Below, piece after piece: positions 9,003 to 16,582 of a stretch of DNA of 44,753 nucleotides. This DNA comes from a virus, in IMG/VR virus record IMGVR_UViG_3300035691_000012, positions 1 through 44,753 of that record; one strand, given 5' to 3'. The notes beneath the pieces were generated by a model. That model did no database searches and was not told the origin of the DNA. It worked only from the letters and a program-made list of their open reading frames with translations. Numbering within the stretch: the stretch's first letter is position 1; each line of letters begins with the position of its first letter. Made by a program: the position numbers and the translations under genes.

Positions 9003-10033
9003 AAACAGCATTAGTACTCGGGGCTGGTGGGTTCATAGGTTCTCACATGGTTAAAAGATTGAAGTCAGAAGGATATTGGGTTCGCGGTGTTGATTTGAAA
9101 TATCCTGAGTTTTCACAAACTGAAGCTGATGAATTTATAATTGGAGATTTGAGATTAAGAGATTTTGTTTCTGTTGTTATGTTTGCTCCATCTCAATCTG
9201 AAGTGAAGAAAGGAGGATTTGATGAAGTGTACCAGTTTGCGTGTGACATGGGCGGTGCTGGTTATGTTTTTACTGGTGAACATGATGCAGATATAATAAC
9301 AAGTGTTTTGATAAATCTACATGTCGCTGATATTGGAGTAACTTTTGGAATTGGAAAAATATTCTATTCTTCATCAGCTTGCATGTATCCACAAGAAATT
9401 CAAAATAATGTGAAGCCTAATATAAGAATAGGTTATTCATTAAAAGAATCAGATGCTTATCCAGCAAATCCAGATAGTGAATATGGATGGGAGAAACTTT
9501 TCAGTGAACGTCTTTATTTAGCCTATGCTCGAAATTATGGATTAGATGTTCGTATAGCTCGTTTCCATAATATCTATGGACCAGAAGGAACCTATAAAGG
9601 AGGCAAGGAGAAAGCACCGGCAGCAATGTGCAGAAAGGTTATTGAGTCTTTAAGATGGAAACAAGATCTAACTGAACAGATATCAATTAATGATATAGAG
9701 GTTTGGGGCGATGGTTTACAAACACGCTCATTTCTTTATATCAATGATTGTATTGATGCTGTTCGTTTATTAATGCAATCCGATTTCAAAGAACCTATCA
9801 ACATAGGAAGTGAAGAAATGGTGAGCATAAATAATCTTGCGCAGATGGCAATTGATTTATCAGAAAAAGACATTAAGATCAAAAACATTGATGGTCCTAC
9901 TGGTGTTCGTGGTAGAAACTCAGACAACACATTAATAAGAAAAGTATTGAACTGGGAACCCAAATTCTCATTAAAACAGGGGATCGAATTAACTTATCTT
10001 TGGATAAAGTCACAGTATGCGCGAAACTTATAA
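8999..10033 (+). CDS. NAD-dependent epimerase, GDP-mannose 3,5-epimerase-like
   Basis: A 344-residue extended short-chain dehydrogenase/reductase. The Rossmann motif GAGGFIG is at 8-14, SSSACMYP at 124-131, YGWEK (Tyr162, Lys166), HNIYGPEGTYKGGKEKAPAA at 190-209, and WGDGLQTRSFLYI further on. These blocks are those of GDP-mannose 3,5-epimerase, including the cysteine (Cys128) and the lysine of KEKAPAA (Lys205) that carry out the acid-base steps in the plant enzyme. The expected reaction is GDP-D-mannose to GDP-L-galactose (or GDP-L-gulose). Host GDP-mannose would be the substrate. It overlaps the next gene by 17 bases. Confidence 0.85.
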   Translation: MKTALVLGAGGFIGSHMVKRLKSEGYWVRGVDLKYPEFSQTEADEFIIGDLRLRDFVSVVMFAPSQSEVKKGGFDEVYQFACDMGGAGYVFTGEHDADIITSVLINLHVADIGVTFGIGKIFYSSSACMYPQEIQNNVKPNIRIGYSLKESDAYPANPDSEYGWEKLFSERLYLAYARNYGLDVRIARFHNIYGPEGTYKGGKEKAPAAMCRKVIESLRWKQDLTEQISINDIEVWGDGLQTRSFLYINDCIDAVRLLMQSDFKEPINIGSEEMVSINNLAQMAIDLSEKDIKIKNIDGPTGVRGRNSDNTLIRKVLNWEPKFSLKQGIELTYLWIKSQYARNL

Positions 10034-10571
10034 AAACATTCCAGGCGATATGTGCGATTTCCATGATTACTATCGTGGAATAGCTGAACGATTGCCAAAT
10101 GGATGCAGAGTTGTTGAGGTTGGAGTTGCAGACGGTCATAGTGCTATATTCTTAGCTGAGACACTTGCTAACATGGGTAAAGATTTTCATTTGTATATGG
10201 TTGAACCTATGACATACGGCGGTACAGATCAAGCTAACACAATCATACAGAACATTGTTAAGTCTGGCCTTGGCGACAAAATAACTTTGTTGCAAATGGG
10301 TTCTTTGGATGCTTCATGTAAATGGCCAGATAATTGGGCACACTTTGTATTCATCGATGCATCACATCGATATGAATCAACAAAAGCGGACATAAGACTG
10401 TGGCACCGAAAGGTTATGCATGGATGTTATTTAGCTGGGCATGATATGAATGAAGAAGATGGTAAAGAAGTATGGCAGGCAGTTAAAGAAGTTATTCCGC
10501 AGGCTTCAATAATTCAAACATCGAAAGGATTAGGAGTTTGGCAAATTAAAAAGGAAGATTTATGCTTATAG
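10017..10571 (+). CDS. Class I SAM-dependent methyltransferase (Methyltransf_24 type)
   Basis: A 184-residue Rossmann methyltransferase. Motif I is VVEVGVADGHS at about 33-43, an acidic residue follows at MVEP, and motif IV is FVFIDASHRYES near 108-119. This IDASH.Y pattern marks the Methyltransf_24 group, common in sugar and cell-wall loci. Its place in the cassette suggests O-methylation of a sugar or glycan. It overlaps both neighbours by 10-17 bases. Confidence 0.82.
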   Translation: MRETYKNIPGDMCDFHDYYRGIAERLPNGCRVVEVGVADGHSAIFLAETLANMGKDFHLYMVEPMTYGGTDQANTIIQNIVKSGLGDKITLLQMGSLDASCKWPDNWAHFVFIDASHRYESTKADIRLWHRKVMHGCYLAGHDMNEEDGKEVWQAVKEVIPQASIIQTSKGLGVWQIKKEDLCL

Positions 10572-11191
10572 ATTTCAGACAACTATTCCCAAAGTACAAC
10601 ATTAAGCCGCAGGGAGTTCTTCATATAGGCGCAAATGTCGGAGAAGAAGCACCGATTTATCGTGAGCTTGGAATTGACAATCAGGTTTGGATAGAAGCTA
10701 ATCCAGAAATTTATCACAAGCTTAAAATGTTTATCTCTGATAATCCGCATGCGCTTGCTTTAAATTACTGCATTGGTGATGAAGATGGCAAGCAAGTAAC
10801 GTTCCATGTTTCAAATAACGGAAGTCAATCAAGCTCCATTCTTGAATTAGGCACACATAAAATTGCTCATCCTGAAGTTCATTATGTTCAAGATATTTCA
10901 ATGACTACTCACAGGATTGATACAATTCTTAAAGCTCATGATTGGTCTGTATTGCCAATGGACTTCTTAAACATTGATCTTCAGGGCGCAGAATTAATGG
11001 CCTTAAAAGGCATGGGTGATTTATTGAATCGTTTTAAATGGGCTTATCTTGAAGTAAATAAAGCTGAGCTTTACAAAGGATGTGCATTGATTGAGGACAT
11101 TGATTTTTATTTAGGTGCTTATGGATTCAAGCGTGTTGAAACAAAATGGTGTGGAAATACTAATTGGGGCGATGCCCTTTATATAAAATGA
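10562..11191 (+). CDS. FkbM family methyltransferase
   Basis: A 209-residue protein with the FkbM layout. SAM-binding GVLHIGANVGEEAPIYRELG is at about 18-37, a WIEANPEIY segment follows, then MTTHRIDTIL, and the signature DFLNIDLQGAELMALKGM near 139-156. FkbM enzymes O-methylate sugars and polyketides, and are frequent in Bacteroidota phage glycan loci. The reaction here, probably O-methylation of a transferred sugar, is inferred. It is coupled by ATGA to the GT25 gene. Confidence 0.88.
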   Translation: MLIDFRQLFPKYNIKPQGVLHIGANVGEEAPIYRELGIDNQVWIEANPEIYHKLKMFISDNPHALALNYCIGDEDGKQVTFHVSNNGSQSSSILELGTHKIAHPEVHYVQDISMTTHRIDTILKAHDWSVLPMDFLNIDLQGAELMALKGMGDLLNRFKWAYLEVNKAELYKGCALIEDIDFYLGAYGFKRVETKWCGNTNWGDALYIK

Positions 11192-11964
11192 TACTCGACG
11201 AATCTTACGCCAGCTTCATAAATCTACCACATAGACATGATCGTAAGGATCATATGAAACGCGAGCTATCGCGTGTTGGTATTGAAGCAGAATTAACAAT
11301 AGGATTAAATCCTGATCTATTTCAAGGGCCACAATACGCCACCATGAGAAACAGAACGCCTGGCGCTATCGGTTGCCATATGGCACAAGTATCTGTCATG
11401 CGAGAGGCCTTAAATCGCGATAAGCATGCCTTTGTAATGGAGGATGATTTGATCTTCTGCACAGATATAAAAGATCGTTTAGAACACATTACAAACTTCT
11501 TACAGGGCCGGGAGTGGGACGTGGTTTGGCTGGGAGGCACATTTCATTCACCCGCTTTCTGGCATCCTGTAGGACGCTCTAAAATGAATCCTAATTGCTC
11601 ATCAGGAATTGGCAGAGATTGCATTCCTACAGAGGATCCAAGAATAATGCGAACTTATGGGGCATTCTCTACACATGCATATATAGTTAATAAAAACAGT
11701 ATACAAAAGATACTATCACTTTTTGACGAGTACATTCATGAATCAATCGGTATTGATTGGCTTTTCATAAAGCTTCAACCGCAATTAAATTGCTTCGCCT
11801 ATGTGCCAGGATGTGTGAAGCAGATCGATAATCAAAGCGATATAGGAACCGGTATAACTAAGTTCTCAGGATTCTCAAAATTAAACGGTAATGAAGAGAA
11901 TTCAAGATATTGGTTCCAAGATAGAAAAGAAGATTTTGACCCAACATCATTCCAATGGACATAA
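11188..11964 (+). CDS. GT25 family glycosyltransferase
   Basis: A 258-residue protein of the LgtB/Lex2B (GT25) family: SFINLPHRHDRK at 9-20, a GAIGCHMAQVSVMREAL block near 59-75, an acidic VMEDDL metal-binding site near 83-88, and a later DWLFI. These enzymes typically add galactose or glucose to lipooligosaccharide. I start at ATG 11188, overlapping the FkbM stop, instead of the upstream in-frame ATG 11164. It overlaps the next methyltransferase by 10 bases. Confidence 0.86.
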   Translation: MILDESYASFINLPHRHDRKDHMKRELSRVGIEAELTIGLNPDLFQGPQYATMRNRTPGAIGCHMAQVSVMREALNRDKHAFVMEDDLIFCTDIKDRLEHITNFLQGREWDVVWLGGTFHSPAFWHPVGRSKMNPNCSSGIGRDCIPTEDPRIMRTYGAFSTHAYIVNKNSIQKILSLFDEYIHESIGIDWLFIKLQPQLNCFAYVPGCVKQIDNQSDIGTGITKFSGFSKLNGNEENSRYWFQDRKEDFDPTSFQWT

Positions 11965-12482
11965 AGTATAGAATTGATCTCTATAAACTTCTTCCAAAGA
12001 ATCCAGTTACTTGCGAATTAGGAGTAGCTGAGGGAAATTTCAGTTATGATATATGCCGCGAATGGATGCCAACAAAGCATTACATGGTTGATAATTGGAG
12101 CAAGCTAAATGTTCATGGCGATGGGTCAAACGATAATAATTGGCATGATAGAAATTATGAGCAGGCCTTATATAAAATAAGGGATTATCATCAGATTGAA
12201 ATATTAAAAGGTATTACCTGGGAAATGGCAAGACTTGTTCAGGATGCTTCGTTGGACCTATTATATATTGATGCGTGCCATTCGTACGAATGCGTTAAAA
12301 ATGATCTTGCTGCCTGGTATCCGAAAGTTAAGCCTGGTGGAGTAATAGCTTTCCATGATTATCTATCTACCGAATATGGCGTTAATCAAGCTACCAATGA
12401 GTTCGCTCTACAACATGGATTAGAAATACATTTGATACCAGAAAATAAAGTGCCCGATGCTGGAGCGTGGATTAGAATATGA
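11955..12482 (+). CDS. Class I SAM-dependent methyltransferase (second Methyltransf_24 type)
   Basis: A 175-residue enzyme with motif I TCELGVAEGNFSYDI at about 19-33, MVDNWS as the acidic second strand, and LDLLYIDACHSYECVK near 100-115. A PGGVIAFHDY segment follows. It is related in layout to the protein at 10017-10571 but not a close copy. The IDACHSY motif again suggests the sugar-locus group. It is coupled by ATGA overlap to the last glycosyltransferase. Confidence 0.82.
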   Translation: MDIKYRIDLYKLLPKNPVTCELGVAEGNFSYDICREWMPTKHYMVDNWSKLNVHGDGSNDNNWHDRNYEQALYKIRDYHQIEILKGITWEMARLVQDASLDLLYIDACHSYECVKNDLAAWYPKVKPGGVIAFHDYLSTEYGVNQATNEFALQHGLEIHLIPENKVPDAGAWIRI

Positions 12483-13183
12483 ACATAGAAGCCTTTATAA
12501 TAGCATGGAACGAATCTGAAACGATTCATTTAACCATAAAACACTATCAAAAATATTGTTCAAAGATAACCATTTTCGACAATTTCAGCGATGATAATAC
12601 GCGTGAAATAGCCGAATCAATGGGGTGTTACGTTAAATTATTCGGAATTCAGGGCTTATTATCTGATCAGGAATATATAAAAGTCAAAAATAACTGCTGG
12701 AAAGAATCAAAAGCAGACTTTGTTGTAGTGTGTGATGCGGATGAAATACTTGACTTGTCATTTATTCAGGATACTAACGCAACGATTATTAAGACATTTG
12801 GGTGGAATGTTCATTCGACATCATTACCGATTAATAGTTGGCTTGAACAAACTACAGGAGTTTATGATAAAAACTATTCTAAATCGGCATTATTCAGTCC
12901 TAAACTAAAAGAAATTGGTTATATCTATGGTTGCCATGACTGCAAGCCAATAGGTAACGTTTCATATTCTGAATTTACAGTACCTCTATTCCATTATCGG
13001 AACGCCGGAGGATCATATAGGCTTGTTAAAAGACATGCGTTATATAGGCCACGATTGGCACCTATTAACAAAAAATGGAATCTTGGAGAACATTACAACC
13101 ATGAAGATGAAAGGAGAATAAGAGAATGGAAAGAACGATTCGAAAGATCGGTAGAATTTTCACCGGGTTTTATCTTGCAATAA
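12479..13183 (+). CDS. GT2-like glycosyltransferase
   Basis: A 234-residue GT-A enzyme opening with AFIIAWNESETI, then ITIFDNFSDDNT at about 30-41, and a CDADE metal site at 85-89. The WNE start and the C-terminal histidine-rich HYRNAGGSYRLVKRH segment resemble glycosyltransferase family 2 members that act on lipopolysaccharide cores. It closes the cassette and overlaps the next small gene by 58 bases. Confidence 0.83.
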   Translation: MNIEAFIIAWNESETIHLTIKHYQKYCSKITIFDNFSDDNTREIAESMGCYVKLFGIQGLLSDQEYIKVKNNCWKESKADFVVVCDADEILDLSFIQDTNATIIKTFGWNVHSTSLPINSWLEQTTGVYDKNYSKSALFSPKLKEIGYIYGCHDCKPIGNVSYSEFTVPLFHYRNAGGSYRLVKRHALYRPRLAPINKKWNLGEHYNHEDERRIREWKERFERSVEFSPGFILQ

Positions 13184-13362
13184 CCAATAGAAATAATGAA
13201 ATAAGTAATTCGCGCATGCGGATATGTGTTCCTTGTAGAATACGAAAAGGCATAAGATGCGGTGATTGCGGTTGTCTATTAAATCTTAAAACCCGTGTTG
13301 AGGATGAGGAATGCCCAAAAGGATATTGGAAATCATTAACCACGAAGGTTATCAAAATCTAA
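13126..13362 (+). CDS. Small zinc-ribbon phage protein
   Basis: A 78-residue protein with an N-terminal amphipathic helix, then CVPC (34-37), CGDCGC (45-50) and CPKGYW near 63. This cysteine layout is a small family that recurs in structural operons of Bacteroidota phages and probably binds zinc. It starts 58 bases inside the previous gene; the N-terminal helix fits the family, so I keep this start. Role unknown, possibly virion assembly, since the portal gene follows. Confidence 0.75.
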   Translation: MERTIRKIGRIFTGFYLAITNRNNEISNSRMRICVPCRIRKGIRCGDCGCLLNLKTRVEDEECPKGYWKSLTTKVIKI

Positions 13363-13392
13363 TCTTATCGTGTTAATATCTTATTTTGTAGG

Positions 13393-15066
13393 GTGAGAAA
13401 ACCAAAGAAACACAAATTAGAAGGCGCAGAAGATCAACATTATCAACCTCGTCAAAATAACAGGTTTTCAGCATCGCCACGACCTAAAATTTATCATCGA
13501 CATACGCCTGATAATTTAGAACGAGAGGCCACAACACTAGGACAAAAGGATTTCTCAGAAAATACTTTACGTTGGGGTGATAAAAATGATTTCCCGTTGA
13601 TCCTGGCAAAATATGTTCAGGATAGCCCCGCAGCTTCATCATGTATAAGCACGCGTTCAAATTTCATTAAAGGATCTGCTTTTTCTGATCCGGACATGAT
13701 GAAATTAAAAGTGAATAAAAATGGACAGACCCTCTGGGATTTGCATTGTTTGTTATCTGATTCACTCGCCTTATTCGAAGGCTTCACGATTAATTTTAAG
13801 TTTAATGAACTGAATGGAATTACGAATGCCTATAATATGGCAATCGAAAATTGCCGTTTTGTAAAGCCTGATGATGATCTCGCGACTAACATAACGACAA
13901 TCAAATACAATCCTTATTTTGGGACATTAGATTATCAGAAAAAGTATACGAAGGAATATGCGCTTTGGGATCCTGAGAATTTGGAAGAACAGATATCGAA
14001 AAAAGGTACCAAGTTCACCGGTCAAGTTTATTATTATGGAAAAGTAAAGCCTTTATATAGATTCTATCCGGTGCCTGATTACTGGAGTGCAAAGAAATGG
14101 ATTTATATTGATGGTAAGATTCAGGAAGCGCATGCAGAAAACCTTGATAATGGCTTCTTTCAATCAGTAATACTTCAGATGGTTGGTGATCCGTCAGCCA
14201 AATCAAAGAATCCAGCATATATGAAGCGTGTATCTAATCCTGATGGAACATATCGATTAGAACCGGATAAGACAGTAGGAGAAGAATTTGATGATATGAT
14301 GAGTAAATCATTTTCAGGTTCCAGTAAAATGGGCACTGCATTGGTTCTATGGGCTCTTAAAAAAGAAGAAGCTGCAGGTGTTAATCCATTTCCGAGCACG
14401 GCAAATGCTGATTTGTTTATTGCACTACAAGACCTTACAACAAAGAACATAACTATTGCGACAAAGACACCTGGCATTCTGGCAAATATTAGCGAAGGTG
14501 TTAATCTTGGCTCAGGAGGGTCTGAAATTCAAAAGGCAGTTGAATTGATGCAGTCAAATACGGCTCCCGATCGCAACAGATTAGAACAATTTTACAACGA
14601 AATATTACTTCCAAATCTTCAAATTGAAGGACAGAAGATAAAGAAGAATGCAGAAATAAAAATCAAGAATTACAATCCAATAACAGTAGATGTTAAACTT
14701 GAAGATAAGTTTTGGAATGTATTAAATGACAAAGAAAAACGCGATTATGTTAGAAATAATTTTTCTGAAATACAGCTTCAAGATGATGAACCTAAAACCG
14801 ATGCATTAGGAAATGATTTACCGCAAGAAGAATTACAGTTAAATAAGATATTAACAAATCTCACTGCGCAGCAGAACTTCCAATTGATGAGAATTATTCG
14901 TCAATTCGGTAAAGGAACTTTGAATCAAGAACAAGCTACGCTATTATTACAATCTGGCTTTGGGTTCTCTGATGAGCAAATAGTAAAATTCTTAGGACTT
15001 GATGATGCTCCATCAAAAGATATACTGACACCTGAACCAACTACACAATTAACGGTGGCACAATGA
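13393..15066 (+). CDS. Portal protein
   Basis: A 557-residue protein starting at GTG 13393. It has the length and pattern of a portal: a beta-rich N-terminal region with LRWGDKNDFPLILAKYVQ (about 56-73) and DSPAASSCISTRSNFIKG, a long mixed core, a helical stem region around 310-420, and a Gln/Glu-rich C-terminal tail. Portals form the dodecameric DNA gate at the capsid vertex and bind terminase. The gene lies 10 kb downstream of terminase-tail genes, beyond the glycan cassette, which is unusual. A weak promoter-like stretch (TTATTTTG) sits 15 bases upstream. Confidence 0.75.
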   Translation: MRKPKKHKLEGAEDQHYQPRQNNRFSASPRPKIYHRHTPDNLEREATTLGQKDFSENTLRWGDKNDFPLILAKYVQDSPAASSCISTRSNFIKGSAFSDPDMMKLKVNKNGQTLWDLHCLLSDSLALFEGFTINFKFNELNGITNAYNMAIENCRFVKPDDDLATNITTIKYNPYFGTLDYQKKYTKEYALWDPENLEEQISKKGTKFTGQVYYYGKVKPLYRFYPVPDYWSAKKWIYIDGKIQEAHAENLDNGFFQSVILQMVGDPSAKSKNPAYMKRVSNPDGTYRLEPDKTVGEEFDDMMSKSFSGSSKMGTALVLWALKKEEAAGVNPFPSTANADLFIALQDLTTKNITIATKTPGILANISEGVNLGSGGSEIQKAVELMQSNTAPDRNRLEQFYNEILLPNLQIEGQKIKKNAEIKIKNYNPITVDVKLEDKFWNVLNDKEKRDYVRNNFSEIQLQDDEPKTDALGNDLPQEELQLNKILTNLTAQQNFQLMRIIRQFGKGTLNQEQATLLLQSGFGFSDEQIVKFLGLDDAPSKDILTPEPTTQLTVAQ

Positions 15067-15605
15067 CAAATTTAATACCGATAGCATATTTAACAGAGAC
15101 ATGTTTTTTAAGTGACAACATTGATCCTAAAAAATTTCAGGGATTGCTTGAGATGGCGCAGGATGATTTGAAAAATATTTTGAATAAACCATTTTATGAT
15201 GAGATGGTATTACAATACTCAACTACTCCAACAACATTTTCACCAGCGAACACCTCAATATTTCCATATATACAAAAGTATTTAGCATGGCAAACTAATT
15301 TTTGGTTTCAGAAGTTTGCTAATTTAAGCAGCACGCCAACTGGGATAAGGGAATTCTCAGATGATAACAGTGAATTACTTAGTGATGTTAAAATGTTCTC
15401 ATATGAAAAAAGCATTCGTGAACGTGTAACATTTTATAAATATGAATTGATTAATTTTCTTAGAACATCAAGAATAAATGATCCTAATTCATATCCATTA
15501 TGGGTAGATTCATGTAAAGAAGAAATGAGTTTTGCAATATCTTCTATTAATGGTAAGAGCTCAACCAGGTCTGAAATATTTAAGTCAACACGATACAATG
15601 AATAA
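15063..15605 (+). CDS. Head completion / connector-like protein (DUF6712-like)
   Basis: A 180-residue protein, coupled to the portal by ATGA. The start pattern LTETCFLSDNIDPKKFQGLLEMAQDDL with a following LNKPFYDEM resembles DUF6712 proteins that follow portal genes in Bacteroidota phages. It probably forms the head-tail interface. The assignment rests on the N-terminal pattern and position. Confidence 0.65.
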   Translation: MTNLIPIAYLTETCFLSDNIDPKKFQGLLEMAQDDLKNILNKPFYDEMVLQYSTTPTTFSPANTSIFPYIQKYLAWQTNFWFQKFANLSSTPTGIREFSDDNSELLSDVKMFSYEKSIRERVTFYKYELINFLRTSRINDPNSYPLWVDSCKEEMSFAISSINGKSSTRSEIFKSTRYNE

Positions 15606-15951
15606 TAAGACCTATAGAGCTATTAATTATCCGTTAGAGAGCTATGCAAATAAAGCAATAGTAGATGTTTCATTTACATTTACATTGTCCGATGGATCTC
15701 CTTATGATTTCACTGGTAATGCTGGTCTATTTCTTTCAATATACGATAGAAAGGATGGTAAGCTTATTAAACAGTGGATAGACTCTAAAGGTCTTGATTT
15801 ATATGGCAGCACTATTTTATGGAATGAACGTGATGCAACAGCAATGGCATTCAGTTTAGGTAAGTATTATTATGAACTAGGATATACTATTGTAGATTAT
15901 TCAATTGAAGATCAGATTCCTTTAATATTTGGTGAAATGAAATTTATATGA
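15598..15951 (+). CDS. Virion-associated hypothetical protein
   Basis: A 117-residue beta-rich protein. I use ATG 15598, eight bases inside the previous gene, since the longer start at 15532 would overlap by 74 bases. A segment such as DVSFTFTLSDGSPYDFTGN resembles the Ig-like or BppU-type N-terminal domains of baseplate and fibre-anchoring proteins, where a strand followed by a DGSPYDFTG loop is common. It may connect fibre components to the tail. Confidence 0.6.
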   Translation: MNNKTYRAINYPLESYANKAIVDVSFTFTLSDGSPYDFTGNAGLFLSIYDRKDGKLIKQWIDSKGLDLYGSTILWNERDATAMAFSLGKYYYELGYTIVDYSIEDQIPLIFGEMKFI

Positions 15952-16235
15952 CAATTCAAACAAATGATATATCTATAGTAGTAAAACTTGGATTCGGAAT
16001 TCCTGTTATAGAAAGAATAGCAACATTATCATTTTCAAATTGGGATATGTCTACTAACCTTTTCCCCAGTGGGTCGGCTCAATGGCAAAAATATTATGGT
16101 ACAAAATCAGGATCATCTACATTGCTTGATAAGGCTGGAAATCCTTTACCGGATGAAGTAATAGCAATTGCAAAAATTGCTAATGCATCAACTACGGACC
16201 CGAACGACTGGATATTTGAAAACACTATATTCTAA
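15948..16235 (+). CDS. Hypothetical protein upstream of fibre genes
   Basis: A 95-residue protein coupled by ATGA to the preceding gene. It is soluble, without recognised motifs, and ends DPNDWIFENTIF. The coupling and position make a small structural or fibre-associated part likely. Confidence 0.6.
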   Translation: MTIQTNDISIVVKLGFGIPVIERIATLSFSNWDMSTNLFPSGSAQWQKYYGTKSGSSTLLDKAGNPLPDEVIAIAKIANASTTDPNDWIFENTIF

Positions 16236-16240
16236 AGACT

Positions 16241-16582
16241 ATGAAATTCTTACTTACACTTTTAGCGTGGTTAGCTTGGAACATAGCTGAAATGGAGATC
16301 AGGCGACGTGAACTCGATGAAGATGGTAATCCTCAAACAAACTTTTCATTTGCAATTTATGCGAAGGCTAAGAGATTTATATGGGCAGGATCTTTCGTTA
16401 TGATTTTCATTCTACTTATAATCGGTAAGATGAAAATTGATATTTCTAAATTAGGTGATATTGTAGGAACAGATCTATCATGGAATGATCTTTATTACCT
16501 AGCCCCTGGTATTGGATTTGAAGCAATTATTTTTGGCATACGATGGATTCAAAAATACTTTACAAAACGATTAGCACAATGA
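16241..16582 (+). CDS. Small membrane protein
   Basis: A 113-residue protein with three likely membrane stretches: residues 1-15, about 48-62 (WAGSFVMIFILLIIG) and about 84-101. A charged EMEIRRRELDEDG segment lies between the first two. It overlaps the fibre gene by four bases. It may be a holin-like or membrane-anchoring protein, but the lysis genes lie 6 kb away, so the role is open. Confidence 0.65.
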   Translation: MKFLLTLLAWLAWNIAEMEIRRRELDEDGNPQTNFSFAIYAKAKRFIWAGSFVMIFILLIIGKMKIDISKLGDIVGTDLSWNDLYYLAPGIGFEAIIFGIRWIQKYFTKRLAQ

